Shown: positions 1 to 11,875, counted from the stretch's first letter. The stretch: 64,000 nucleotides of DNA from Epiperipatus broadwayi (GCA_028023455.1 JAQFVV010000031.1:8420093-8484092), one strand, 5' to 3'. Numbers and translations are program-made. Notes: generated by a model not told the origin, from the sequence alone.

Positions 1-3000
1 GAAAACAATACCCATTAAATAAAGAAACACTTTAACATTTGATGTTACTAAGAAATTATCAGTTACTACTGAAGCAGTCGATCTGATGCTCAGATTGAGC
101 TTCACAGCCCACTTACAATCACCTACCATCAAGTCAAGTTTAAACCCCATCATTACGTGCATATACATATTTACTAATACATATTTTTTCCTCTTGATTA
201 ACCATTTAAAGTCAATGATGTAGATATATAGATATCTTAATGCAAATAAGCTTAATAAACAAATATTTAATGTTACTTTAATTCATATTTCGTGTGTAAT
301 GGATGTGTATATATTTCAGTGTGGGGAGATTGCTTATAAATCTTATAAATTCAAGTAAAAATATATTATTAATGTATATTGAAAATTATATATGTAATTT
401 ATTGTTTATATATTTAATCTTCATGGTCAGAAAATGATGCAATTTTTTTAAGAAGTTTTTTCAACGCAATTAAAACAATTAACTGGAAAACCTATTAATC
501 AGAATTAAAAGGTTACAATTTGTAACAGTAAAGTAAAAATCCATTAGTGAAAATTTAATCCACTTCAGATTGTTTTAAAATCATAAGACTTATTTTAAGA
601 CAATCATTCAAGAAACTTGTAATAGGATTGCATTGTTTCCAAAAACTTACTAAACAAAAGAGATAACCAGTCAGCAGATTTCAGCTCTGCTAAGTGCTTA
701 AATTGCCTCAAGTCCAGCAGCTAAGTGATTAACTACATCATCAGAAAAGGATATAAATACTGCTGGATTTGAATCCAAAAAAAGAAGGAGACAACTACAA
801 AATAACCATGGTAAACCTAATCCATGCTGGTTTAAATTTTAAACCAATGTGCAGTGAGTAGGGGAAATTTCACCTTCCTCTCTGTTCCAACATGCTCATT
901 CCTGTGAGAAAAGCTCTGGATCCCATACCTATGAACTTTCCAATGACTATAGATAAAATAAATAAAATGCAATCTGTTTTGTCTGATTCCTAAACCTAGA
1001 TCTAGTATGTTAACTCTGATGGACATTAAAAGCATCAAGGACCATCACAATCTATGACAAGGTAAAAGAACTCTAGCCACTATATGACTCTCAACCTCAG
1101 CCTTCTATAATAATAATAATCCTGATGCTCTACTATATAATCTCATGTAAAATATTTATGATATATGTATTTCTAGTTAATTGTAACTCTTTATAACGTA
1201 ACTTCCACTATTATTGAGCCTCTATTTAATATGTTATTCTTTTATTTTCATGCAGCAATAATCTTTTATTCTATTATTATATATTTATGTTTTAAATATG
1301 CCAATAATATCTCAAACTCATTAGCACATAATAGATATCTTTTTATTTTCTTCTCACCACTTGTGGGATGATTAAAACTTAGCTTAATTAAAATCAATTC
1401 TTATGTGACTTATGCAGATACTCACGAGTTTGGGAAAACAAAGTCATTATCTTATAAGATTGTTGTAGAAAAACAGATCAACAACTTTTTTTTCTAAAAA
1501 TGTTTTTTTTTTCTCTTTTTAAATAATATGCTAATTCTAAATATAAATGTATTCTGTATAAGTAAAATCTACTTATTATCCAAGTCATTACCACCACCTC
1601 ATTCGTTTCTATGTAAACATATTTATATTAATAATGGCATTTATTAACTGAAATTTGTACTTATTAAATAGTGTGGGAAGTTATAAATAAAGTCAAGTAA
1701 AGAGAAAGGGGAATCTTTTTATCTTAAGAATTATATAATTTAACTAAATCAAATAATCCATGTCTGTTTAGAACTTAGATCATACCATTATGCAGGATGT
1801 TTCATAATGTATGTGCATTAATTAATATCATAGTTTTAAAAATTATATTTGTTGTTCCAAGCATTGCATGCATATAGGCACCCTGTTTTTATATTATATA
1901 TATTTGTGCTTCTTTCATCTGGAAGTATCAAAAAGTCAAGCCCCATTATTTATCTCAAAGTCCAAGAACCAGGCTCTTAATTCCCCTGGGGACTTATTTG
2001 GTTGTATGTGTGTGCTTTATATGGGAATCGCTCTGGAAAATCCAGCTCAATAAATGCATAGCCGACCACTCTTCATTCATGAACTGATCCTGCCAACATC
2101 TGCAGAGTTATACTGGTCTTTTCTTCAAATAAATTCTATGAAGCACCTGCTAGGATCCATGACTGCATCATGTAAATATGCTACCATGCATGCACCACCT
2201 TCCCATTAACTTTTCTAGTAAACTCAGATAGATCCATAAGCCACAATGTTGTGATTTTGTTAAACAAATCTATTTCCACTATTCTTGGTAACAACATTAT
2301 TATAAATATATTTACCAGCTATCCCACACATGTTTGTCAACCCATAAACCAAATATTAATAAATATATCTTCTATAAATGTAATGCTTCATCTTAGTGAT
2401 AATTATCCTCTAACTCAGTTAAATGCTTATTTTGTTCCTTTTGGGATGGTGTGGTACCTTACAAGTATATTTCCTAAATAGCGCTAAGTCATGTATTCAT
2501 TGTGATAATGATCTATCATCGGTATAGCTGCAACCATAAACCAATGTAATTTATAAAATCTAATTCCATAATTTATAAATAAAATGTAATGTGATTTCTC
2601 TATGACCAACTGTCATATAATATTCACGAGGCCAATGATTAATAAATAATAACACACATTTATTTATGTTTTGCTAAATTAATAAATTTTAAATATATAT
2701 GTTATACATTTCAGAATCAGTGTGTTTTTCTTTTAATTAAATTAATAACTTAATTAATAATTTATGCTTGTACTGACTAGATGATCTCCTGCTAATATAT
2801 AGTTAATATGAAAGATCATGATCTTTAATAGCATTCAAATTATAGTTCATGCTAAGTTATTCCATCATTAAACTTAAATTAGAGTCTTTTTGTGTCTCTG
2901 GTGTGTGATGCTGAGGAGAGAGATAAAATTAGATTGAGATCATCGGGATTGTTGCTCATAAGTTGGTAGATCTGGAAAATAGGCAAATAGGGCAGAGTTC

Positions 3001-3096
3001 ATGAGTGTTCCTGACTTATATATCTTGTGCATGGTTGGACTTGAGGTACTTTTGCCTAGATTCTAGATCTTATGTGAAAAGACAAAACCTACCAGT
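1..3096. other. AT-rich stretch with no recognisable gene
   Basis: Only short ORFs of about 60-76 codons occur here, with no recognisable motif, no codon-use signal and stops in all frames around them. I see no repeat family shared with the rest of the window. Poly-T and short AT runs are scattered through it. It reads as intergenic or intronic DNA, or transposon debris too old to recognise. Confidence 0.5.
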
Positions 3097-3345
3097 ACAC
3101 TACTAATTGAACAAGTCCTGAGACAAAGCAAGTTTATCTCATACACCTGTAATAACTCTTTTGTTGGGGATCTCAAAGACAAGGTGTCATTTTTTTTTAC
3201 TTTTAAATCAAAGTTCTTGTTTGGATTTGAACCCAAATAGTTATTTATTATATGTGTGAGAATATAAAAGATAACAAAAAACGTATTACAGTTTTATGAG
3301 AAAAACTTGCTTTGTCTCAGGAAATGTTCAATTAGTAGTAATTGA
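3097..3345. repeat. short inverted repeat around AT-rich DNA
   Basis: The segment near 3097-3145 (cactactaattgaac ... gacaaagcaagttt) is repeated in inverted orientation near 3298-3345 (aacttgctttgtctc ... gttcaattagtagt). The same motif returns near 4519-4560 and, weaker, near 4215-4260. These look like the outer edge of the inverted-repeat complex that fills 3.1-4.6 kb. The family is not recognised. Confidence 0.55.
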
Positions 3346-3560
3346 CAACAAGCCTTCTGATCTCTCTAAACAAGCTTTTCTAACTAATGAGGTAAAAGAA
3401 AACATTTAAATAATCTCTATTAATAATATCCCACATCCACAAACTAGTTTCAAACTATTGGATCTTTTCAGTAAGATGTTGGGAGCTTCAGACTCCAGAT
3501 TCAAAATACCAACTCAAATCCAGCAATTAACTAAAATTAACTATTAAATAAAAACTCTAA
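3300..3560 (-). mobile_element. decayed hammerhead-family repeat copy (minus strand)
   Basis: Read on the minus strand, this contains CTGAAGCTCCCA, a degenerate CTGA core and then GAAACTAGTTTG-TGGATGTGGGA. It matches the plus-strand copy at 3990-4260 along most of its length, so the two form a head-to-head inverted pair around the palindrome at 3599-3924. The ribozyme core is mutated (CTGAAAA instead of CTGATGA) and should be inactive. It belongs to a subfamily whose 3' half differs from the 16, 43, 52 and 54 kb copies. Confidence 0.5.
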
Positions 3561-3598
3561 AATTTTCAGACATAAACATATCTTCAAATCCACCAATC

Positions 3599-3924
3599 TA
3601 AACTTAAATTGTTATATGGGCCTAAGCAAACATCAGTTAACCTATATATTAAAAGCCACTGCAATATAGCTCATCACAACCTAAACAACAAAACTTTAAA
3701 ACCAATCAAGTCATATATTGCATGACTCAATTCTTCAAGCTTGGATTACAAATGTAATAAACAATATTTGTAATACATACCTGAAGAATTGAGACATGTG
3801 ATATATGACTTGATTTTTTCTTTTACAGTTTTGCTGTTTAAGCTGTGACAATGCAATATTGCTATGGTTATTAATATATAGATTAGCTGATGTTCCGTCA
3901 GGCACATATATCTATTTAAGTTAG
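3599..3924. repeat. 326-bp imperfect palindrome (fold-back element)
   Basis: The left arm (3599-3745) and right arm (3777-3924) are inverted copies. Examples are taaacttaaattgttatat against atatctatttaagttag at the outer ends, and tcaagtcatatattgc against gatatatgacttgatt near the centre. The spacer is about 30 bp. A related stretch (gaattgagtcatgtgatgtatgact) recurs near 4190. An ORF of 61 codons on the minus strand is only a by-product of the arm. It is a likely MITE-like or fold-back insertion lying between the inverted repeats at 3300-3560 and 3990-4260. Confidence 0.65.
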
Positions 3925-3989
3925 ATAGCATGCTGATATATGAAAATTTTGGAGTTACTACTTAATAGATAAGTGTTAGTTAAATGCTA

Positions 3990-4260
3990 TGTTTGAGATT
4001 GTGTTTTGGATCTAGTGTCTGAAGCTCCCAGAATTTCACTGAGAGGAGAAAATAGCTTGAAATTAGTCTGGAGATGTGGGAGATTCTTGATAGAGATTGT
4101 TAAAGTGCTTTCTCTTATTGCATTAATTAAAAAAGCTTGTTTAGAGCAGTCAGAAGACTCATTTATTACATTTGTAAGACATGCTTGGAGAATTGAGTCA
4201 TGTGATGTATGACTTGCTTTTGCTTTTTAGTAGTAATTGATCATTTCTTAGAAACATCAA
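3990..4260 (+). mobile_element. decayed hammerhead-family repeat copy (plus strand)
   Basis: Order of conserved blocks: GGATCTAGTGTCTGAAGCTCCCAG, TTTCACTGAGAGG, GAAATTAGTCTGGAGATGTGGG. These correspond to the upstream block, helix I plus core, and GAAAC-TAGTC-TGGGGAT blocks of the family seen at 43.6 kb. The core reads CTGAGAG instead of CTGATGA and GAAAT instead of GAAAC, so the ribozyme is broken. The 68-codon ORF across it is not a gene. Its inverted partner lies at 3300-3560. Confidence 0.55.
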
Positions 4261-4663
4261 AAGTTAAAGTGTTTCTCTCTTTAATGGATATTATCTCCTC
4301 ATGTCTATATAATAAAATCCATATAAACATTTAATTTAACATTTACAACTCTCTGGAGAAGTTACAAATGTTATTTGAAGAATGTCAAGAAAGATGTTAT
4401 TCTTTTACATTCTCATGCCTTAATAAATCACTTTGTGGGTTTAAATCCATATAAAAACTTATATTTACAAGTAAAAGTGAATTCCTTTTGCTTTCAAACC
4501 CCCAACAAAACTGGTATTACAGGTTTGTGATAAAAACTTGTTTTGCCTCAGGAAAGTAATTGATATTTTTCTTAGTAGCATCAAAAATTAAGGAGTTTTT
4601 CTATTTAGTGAAGTTTATCTCCTCATTTCTATATAATAAAATCAATATAAACATTTATTTCAA

Positions 4664-4668
<5 letters not shown>
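4261..4668. repeat. diverged direct duplication
   Basis: The segment near 4230-4345 (agtaattgatcattt ... tctatataataaaatccat) recurs in direct orientation at about 4553-4655 (agtaattgatatttt ... tctatataataaaatcaat). The copies are diverged by several indels. The second copy runs into the (TA)n block at 4669. No coding potential is visible. Confidence 0.55.

Positions 4669-4735
<67 letters not shown>
4669..4735. repeat. (TA)n microsatellite, two blocks
   Basis: Two uninterrupted TA tracts (4669-4699 and about 4704-4735) are separated by GAAA. The 67-codon ORF with alternating Ile and Tyr here is purely a translation of the microsatellite. Confidence 0.95.
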
Positions 4736-4736
<1 letters not shown>

Positions 4737-6529
4737 TATTTCATATGGGGAGTTTTTCTTTGATAATTATTTACTTAAAACGCTTTTTACTTAAGACAGT
4801 AGCCATTTACGCTTAACTGCCCAAGGCTAAGAAAGTAAGATGCCTGGGGCAGTTATGTTGATTCGTTACTGTCCTAGTTATAGTTTTCTGATTAAGATAT
4901 GTTCAATTTAAAGTCTTAATAAAAAACGGTTGTTTTAAGTAATAATTAAATTGAGCATAAAACAATAATCATTCTTATATATATTTGATGGTCGGATTTA
5001 CAATTAATGGATTTCAATTTAATTTTAGAAGAAAGAGAAAAATATGTGGCTGCCACAAAGCTAGAACATGTTATATTTCATCAGATTTATTTAAATCACC
5101 TTGGTTTTTTTAATATTAAATATAATAAATATAGAAAAAAACTCAAAAGTAATCAAAGTAATATTTAGATATTAACATATTTAGAATTTAGTATTTGTAA
5201 ATTAAGATAAGTTATATTAATAAAAATTTGATTTTATTAAATAGGACAACCTAAATAAAAAAAATAAATGTAAACACTTCGGAAAAACAAAATTGATTAT
5301 AACAAATGAAAACGATCCAGATATTATGACCATGAGATTTAATAAAAATAACTGAATTTATATTAGACAGTATGCCTGGTTGTTTAAGAATCCTGAAAAA
5401 AAATCTCTAAAGTATAAAATTTAGATAAAATTCATTTTTATCATTCAAAAAGACATATTTAATACATTTGTTGTAAAAACTGAATTAACCTAAAATCTCA
5501 TTTAAATTTAGGATTTCAGATGATTGAACTATATTCTAAACTGGGAAACATCCATTAGATAAATGACTTGCATTTTATATCATCAAGGAAAAAATAACTC
5601 ACTAAAAATGATATCCAAGACTTTGTAGAAGTTCCCAATAATATTTACAAAATGAAGCCAAATGAATTCTTTATTCGATAATACAATTTGCATATCCCTT
5701 ATAGAAATAGTATCATTAATTTTATATAAATAATAAAATTAAAAAATTTAAAACTTCAGAATTATTAAGAAAATGAAATAAATGCACCATTTATTCAATA
5801 ATAAACGCATGCAATGTGTACACTAAGAAAAGGTTGCTTATAAGTTTTTAAAAAATAATATGCTAATTTCTTTTAATAAAGTATTTTAAGTGTGATGTTA
5901 ACGAACTGATAGTCATAATTTTAACTGCAACAGTTCGAGAAAATTTCATAATTTATATAAGTGGCGATTTACAATACACTTATTATAAAATGTAAAGGAG
6001 TTGATTTATTTAAAACACCTTTTTAAAAGGAGTGTACAGGATTCTTTCACATTAATGGTACTCATATTATTGGTAACATGACAGGCCTCTTTAAGTTTTT
6101 CTTGTCATGTCTTTTAGAGCAGATAATGTTAGTGAATATGGTTTCTAATATGTGACCATGTTTGGTTTCATGTTCAAAGGAAATAGATTTAACTTCTGTT
6201 TTGTTTTAAACCTTTCTGCTCTCCTCCATGTAAAGACATTGTCTCTGGATTCAACAAAGTAAACAGGATTGCAGTTTGTGTTATTGCATGTGATTTTGTT
6301 CATGATCTGAGGAACCTGTATTAAGGGGGAGCTTAGGGTTATTAATTAATCATTTTAGGGTGAGGGAAGTGTGACAACCTATATGTTTTCATACAAATTT
6401 TACTTATGCTTTGAGTTGAACTGAGTATGTAGGGCAGCATTATTGGATAAATTGTTTAAATCTTAACCTTAGTCAGTGTTGTTAGTATCATTTTGAAGAA
6501 ATGTACAACAAATTACAGATCGATTTCTT
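4736..6529. other. AT-rich stretch, nothing recognised
   Basis: No ORF above 60 codons and no repeat matched elsewhere in the window. Homopolymer A and T runs are frequent. The stretch near 6060-6360 is slightly richer in G+C, but I find no domain or promoter in it. Confidence 0.5.
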
Positions 6530-7040
6530 TTATTAATATTATACTTTATCTACTTAGTATAAAAAAGAAAAATCTTTAAGATTACCCATATAATTATTAT
6601 AAAGTATAGATACCAAGTTCTACCCTGAAGATATACCTAAATTACAATCATACATAAGAGCAATTTTTTACATTAAATTCAACATATGTAACAAAATTTT
6701 GAGAAGTGTTCATAATAAATGTAACATTACAAGATCAATAAAAATTATTCTGTTTACTTCATATAATCACAAAATACATTATAAAGATCAATAGAGAAAT
6801 TTATCATTTAATTTGATTTAACAAAGGCTTTTGATAAAGTTAATCATATCAACCTTCCTTTACAAATTATATGAAATGCACTTTTCCCCCCAAAATTTAT
6901 TGATGAGTTTAAAGCTTTTTTATTGGCTATACATCATATGTTGAATTTAATAATAAAATCTCCTCTATGCATTATTGTAATATAGATATTCTTTGGGATA
7001 GAATTTAGCACAAATGCATTCTAATATTTATGTGGATAAT
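6530..7040 (+). mobile_element. LINE reverse-transcriptase fragment, heavily decayed
   Basis: Around 6815 the plus strand encodes FDLTKAFDKVNH, the motif A block of non-LTR reverse transcriptases (catalytic Asp in DLTKAFD). It is followed, after stops, by PPKFIDEFKAFLLAIHH, which matches the spacing of the next conserved block in LINEs of the CR1/jockey-like supergroup (GCPPKFI..I..FH). No motif B or YADD block can be followed further, and the upstream 6530-6800 is too degraded to read. It is a short, old, inactive remnant; clade assignment is uncertain. Confidence 0.6.
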
Positions 7041-8261
7041 CTTAAGAATTTCTTAATATTTTTTGAGATTATCTTCAATTTTTTTTATGTAATTTTGTAA
7101 ATATTTTATGTAAGCTGCATTTTATGATAAAGTCAGTACTAATAAAAAATTTCTTAATAATTTAAATGAATGCAAAAAAATCAATGAGGAAAAGCACAAT
7201 GTAAAATTATTTTGCTGAGAACATATAATTTCAAAGAATACATTTTTATTCAATACATGCATGCCACTTATGGTAAGCTTTAATAATTAATAGATGCAGA
7301 TAATAGTAATTTATTATTAAAATTCATAATGAAGAGTATATATGTGGTAAAACAAAAAAAGTATGCTGCCCAAAAGCAAATTATATAAAGAAAGTCATAT
7401 GATAAAGTCATGAAATATTTTTTGGTTTTAAGATATTCATTTACAATATTAAAAATCTGTTCAAAAAAACAATGATTAATATGATTATATGAGTATAATG
7501 AACACCAATTAGCATTTGAAGTATAGTTATAAAATTCCATATAATTTCTTTTCCATCATTTTTCTCCCATTATATGTAAAGTAAAATATTAGAAATGATG
7601 AAATTTAATTTAAAACTGAGAATTTGGAAGATAAAGACAATAGGAAAAACGCATAGATAGATGAAAATTACTGATTATAAATCAAATACTTAATCATAAT
7701 TCTATAAAATGAGAAACATTTATTTAAAAATTATACTATTTAAGACGAAAAAAATTATAAAAAAATATTTTAAAATATTTAGAATTTAAAAACGAGTCAT
7801 GGATAGTAATTATATCTACTTCCCCAAATAAATCAGGAATAGTTAATTACCAGAAACCTATATTTCATTTACCAATATCGTGAATTCTGAAATAAATATG
7901 AAGCAGTTTTAGATCAAAGAAATTCAAGAAGCAACATGATTTGACTTTCATAAGTTGTTTGTGTAAGAGGTAGACTACAAACTTAAGTTGTCATATTGAC
8001 TGCTAAAATACTGCTGAAAACATTACTGCTAGTAAATAATTTAAATTCATGAATATGCTTTTATATAGATAGCTACAGCTATTATATTTTTTATATTAAT
8101 TTAGTATAGCATAATGATTTATTAAAGCTGAATAAAAAAACTTAACTACTATAAGCTTACAACAATTCAATTTACTACCTAGTGGCTTCGAAATAGTGAG
8201 AAAATAGTGTTAGTCATCAACAAAATGTTTTTATCTATTTAATTTTTTTTATCAATTCTTC
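7041..8261. other. AT-rich stretch, nothing recognised
   Basis: An 86-codon minus-strand ORF at 7280-7540 is rich in Tyr, Phe and Cys, has no recognisable motif and lies in simple AT-rich DNA. I do not regard it as a gene. No repeat from elsewhere in the window is seen. Confidence 0.5.
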
Positions 8262-8570
8262 ATTAGAGGCGATTTGAATACAGGTTTTCAAATTTCCATT
8301 AGTATCTATCCCATATTATATAACTGATACACATGATGCATACCTGTGAAAAAGATAAATGATCTCCAATATACCTATTTCATGCTGAATCAGCACCAAT
8401 CAGATGGTCCAGATCATCATCTTCCACAGTAATGAGTGTTGGTTCAGCAGGAAATAGTCAATTGGAGATCGTTTATCTTTTTCATGTTCATATGTCATGG
8501 GTATCAGTTATATAAGATAGAGTGGATAGCTGAAGATAATTTAAAAATCTGTATTCAAATCCCTTCTAAT
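8262..8570. mobile_element. fold-back element, family P copy 1
   Basis: The element starts attagaggcgatttgaatac and ends gtattcaaatcccttctaat, which are inverted copies. The inversion extends inward over more than 100 bp (for example gataaatgatctccaat against attggagatcgtttatc). It is about 309 bp with a unique centre of about 80 bp. The terminal motif resembles a Pol III B box (GTTCGAATC in the 24.28 kb copy), so the family may be SINE-derived rather than a DNA-transposon MITE. A second copy follows 120 bp downstream and a third is at 23.5-24.3 kb. Confidence 0.7.
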
Positions 8571-8689
8571 TACATCTAAAATTTCAGTGTATACAACATA
8601 CTTGTATTTAATATTACAATTATTCATTATTAAAATTTAATAACTAAAATTTAATTTAAAACATTTTCTTTTTTTATAAATGTTAAATA

Positions 8690-9125
8690 ATTAGAGGAGA
8701 GTTGAACCCAGACTTTATCCACTCCATTTTATATAAATGATACACATAATCACTTACATGTGAAAGAGATAAATGATCTTTAATATATGTATTCTGTTCT
8801 GAAGCAGCACTCATCAATTGGTCTGGATCATAATCATCCACACATATATCTAATCAATGCTCAGTTTATATTAACACAGCAAATCTTAAAACTTTAATGG
8901 ACAGACTTCAATCCTCTCCATTCTCTAACTCATCAGTAATACATATCATTGAAAATCTGAAGATGGAATACTCAAAAGCACCTGTTAATTCCAAATATTA
9001 AAGTCATGCCCATGTTGATTTTAAGTTAATCTTTTGCACATGTCTGTGGTCATGTGTAGCAGTTATATAATATGGAGTGGATGATTGAAAGTTTCTTGAA
9101 AGTTTGTATTCAAATCCCCTCTAAT
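8690..9125. mobile_element. fold-back element, family P copy 2
   Basis: It has the same termini as copy 1 (ttagaggagagttgaaccc at the left, ttcaaatcccctctaat at the right) with an inverted relationship between the ends, about 436 bp in all. The interior holds the segment gcaaatcttaaaactttaatgg, which is shared with the interior of the copy at 23.5-24.3 kb (near 23637, 23888 and, inverted, 24060). No coding capacity. Confidence 0.65.
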
Positions 9126-9208
9126 TACATCAAAAGTTTAAAAATTTAATTATTTATTAAGCACACATGAAGTATATGTAAATACTTTTAAGACAAGCTA
9201 TAACCTGT

Positions 9209-9663
9209 ATCAAATGCATCTTGAAATTTATAATAGTCAAGCAATATTTTTATTTTGCCAAAGGAGGTGCCTCTCAAACCATGATAAAAGATCAGACAAG
9301 AGCTGCATCTTATCTTTAACCTAACTCTTCACTTATATAGACACTTAATAAATAATTATATTTCTATAATAGTTTACATATTTCCAGTATAAAGATTGTA
9401 ATATTAAGTCATTGTAAATTACAATATTTCACGAATGTTAATTTGTATAGAAAATAGTGGACTTAAACAGTAGAGAAAACAACAGTTTCATTCTCCCAAA
9501 TCAAGATGCTTCAGATCGGCCTATAAATGGAGAGTTAATTTAAAGATAAGACACCACTTTTGTCTTTATAAAAGTCACTATCTTGGGTTGTGGTTTAAGA
9601 GGTTCCTCTGTCAGCAAAATAAAAATATTGCTTGACTATTATAAATTTCAAGGTGCATTTGAT
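9209..9663. mobile_element. fold-back element, family Q copy 1
   Basis: It begins atcaaatgcatcttgaaattt and ends aaatttcaaggtgcatttgat. The inverted arms run about 120 bp inward (aatagtcaagcaatatttt against aaaatattgcttgactatt). The element is about 455 bp and non-coding. A shorter relative at 62937-63147 shares the block around gataagg/ctttataaagtc. It resembles a MITE with long terminal inverted repeats; the parent transposon is unknown. Confidence 0.75.
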
Positions 9664-9896
9664 AAAAGTAACTAAAGCTTAAGTAATATGGCGATTGTTA
9701 CAGAATGTTCATTTCATTTAATCTCCAGAAAATCAACAAAGTTTATAAATAAGGAGGAAAGTGGAAGGAAAAATTTGAGTATCATAGTTAAGGTAAATAG
9801 GTTTACTTACTTTTTAATTGATCAGGTGAAGAAGAATCTGAATCTGCAGTTTGCAAGAATAACTTTAATTACAATATCATATCCAATATGCAACTA
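9664..9896. other. AT-rich spacer with a 69-codon ORF of no recognised family
   Basis: A plus-strand ORF of 69 codons (9688-9897) contains no motif I recognise and ends at the start of the 164-bp tandem duplication. It is probably chance. Confidence 0.4.
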
Positions 9897-10224
9897 GCAA
9901 TAATAATAACCCTCAAAGAAATAAATTAAAAAATTTTGTAAAGGTTAAGAAAACCATTTTAAATGATGAATGTAGCAAAATTTCACCTCTCAATGATAAA
10001 AAAGGTAACCAAAAAAAGTTTTCAATAATAGTGTAATCAAAATTAAACAGAATCTAGATAGCAATAATAATAACCCTCAAAGAAATGAATTAAAAATTTT
10101 GTAAAGGTTAAGAAAACCATTTTAAATTATGAATATAGCAAAATTTCACCTCTCAATGATAAAAAAGGTAATCAAAAAAAGTTTTCAATAATAGTGTAAT
10201 CAAAATTAAACAGAATCCAGATAA
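9897..10224. repeat. tandem duplication, 164-bp period
   Basis: The sequence starting gcaataataataaccctcaa at 9897 restarts at 10061, and the two copies are almost identical to about 10224 (differences such as aaataaat/aaatgaat and gatgaatg/tatgaata). The high identity implies a recent duplication. It lies just upstream of the LINE fragment beginning near 10290 and may be part of that element's body or 5' region, but I cannot show this. Confidence 0.85.
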
Positions 10225-10289
10225 CAAGATTTCTGCAAAGATTTTTAAACCACTAGAGGCCGATAAAATGAAGCAAAGAAAAGGGATTT

Positions 10290-11340
10290 ATAAAGAAATT
10301 AACAGTGTTTTCATATAATAAATATGATGTAGTTAGAATTGTATGGAAGGAAGTGGCAGTAGCAGAATTAACATACGGCAATGATGCATTATGTGTTAGT
10401 AAAGGGGTATTAGATTGCTTAGAAAAAGTACAAAGGGAAGTAGGAAGACATGCATTAGATGCTGAGGTGTGGACAGCAAAAGAGGCAATTCAAGGAGAAA
10501 TGGGATGGTAAAGTTTTTATATGAGGGATGCAAAAAGAGAATTGAAAATGTTCGGTAGATTGCAGTTTATGGATAATAAAAGAATAGCCAAAATATTATT
10601 TAATTGGGTTACAAGTAAAGGGCAGGCAACAAGATGGGTGAGAAAGGTAATGTGGTATGCAGAAGATTTGGATAAAGAAGTTATGTCAGTATACTTGTAC
10701 AAAAGATGGGATGATTGTGTTAGGAAGATTGTTGAATGTTATAGTGGGAAGGAGTGGGATAGAAGAATAGATGCACTAATAAAGAATAGGGAGTTGGAGA
10801 GATGGAGAACTAGTATGGAGAGTAAAATGAGTTTAAATATATATAGAAGTAAACGGAACATTGGGTGTGAGTTAATTTATGATAATAGTAAGGAAAGTAG
10901 TTTATTGTTTAAGGCTCGGATGGGATCTTTAGCAACAAGGGAATATACACATAAATGGAAAAATATGGGTGATTTAGTCTGCAAGTTGTGTAAGGAAGAC
11001 ATAGAAAATATTAGGCATTTGTTACTTCAATGTAAATATTTGGAAGCAGAAAGGGTACAAATAATGAAGTTATGGAAGGTTAAATATGAAAAAAAGTGAT
11101 TATACAGAAAGTGAATTATTGGTTTTTATGCTACATTTGGGAAAAATATAAGGAAGATTTAGATATGAAGGTCATGGAGTTGACAAAGATTATGTTGTGG
11201 AAATGGGATGGAGCATATTATGGGAAAACTTAGGTGGACAATGGAAAAGGAAGGTAAAGTGTTAACAGGTTTCTCTGGGCATAGCTGCTGAGAGATTCCT
11301 GACTTCATTTAAAGAGAAGTCACAGTACATCACATCACAT
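10290..11340 (+). mobile_element. LINE ORF2 C-terminal fragment and 3' end
   Basis: Two adjacent reading frames (10305-10511 and 10521-11099), separated by a stop and frame change, encode the region downstream of the RT catalytic core. The first contains YGNDALCVSKGVLDCLEKVQ and ends in GEMGW, a pattern common in LINE ORF2 C-terminal halves. The second (192 codons) includes ELERWRTSMESKMSLNIYR and a Cys/His cluster, CKLCKEDIENIRHLLLQC (CxxC...HxxxxC), the usual zinc-finger-like tail of such ORF2 proteins. The 3' end is followed near 11318-11340 by a short (cacat)-type repeat, which may be the element tail. The RT domain itself is missing, so the copy is 5'-truncated. Clade not determined. Confidence 0.7.
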
Positions 11341-11398
11341 AAAATTTTAGAAAATAGAAAAACCATTGATAAAATCACACAAAATTCTAGAAATATAT

Positions 11399-11830
11399 AC
11401 ATGGAAAAAAATGCTACTAACCAGCTCTACACCCAGGGAGAGACAAGCTAACAAACAAACAATCCAATTTCTAAAAATAAAGCAAAACTTAAAAAATTAT
11501 GAATAATAGAAATCTCAGTAACGTTTAGAAAACGAAGAAAGCATAGATAACTCACAAATAAATGTCATTTCGAGAGATACAAACATGAATAAAAATATCA
11601 CTAACCAATCTTACATACAGGAAGGAACTAACAAATGAACCATTTCTAAAAAATGCCAACATATGCAAACATTGCAAATAATAATAATGATCTAAAAAGT
11701 ACAAACATAAATAAAAATATCACTAACCAATCTTACATACAGGAATGAACTAACAAATGAACCATTTCTAAAAAATGCCAACATATGCAAACATTGCAAA
11801 TAATAATAATGATCTAAAAAGTACAAACAG
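11399..11830. repeat. tandem monomers, 122-bp period, upstream of a LINE
   Basis: Starting at tacaaacatgaataaa (11578), the unit recurs at 11700 and begins again at 11822 (tacaaacag) before diverging. A more diverged earlier unit can be seen from about 11399 (gctactaaccagctctacac). Two units are nearly identical. They sit directly in front of the ORF1-like region of the Tx1-like LINE and have its orientation available. Tandem 5' monomers acting as promoters are known in some L1-type elements; that role here is inference. Confidence 0.8.
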
Positions 11831-11875
11831 ATTTAACTCAAACTATAAAGAGGCAAGCCCATCCATGAAGATGCA

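Noticed and set aside
10521-11099. A host gene in the 192-codon open frame
   Set aside because: The CxxC...HxxxxC tail and the upstream GEMGW frame identify it as the C-terminal end of a LINE ORF2.
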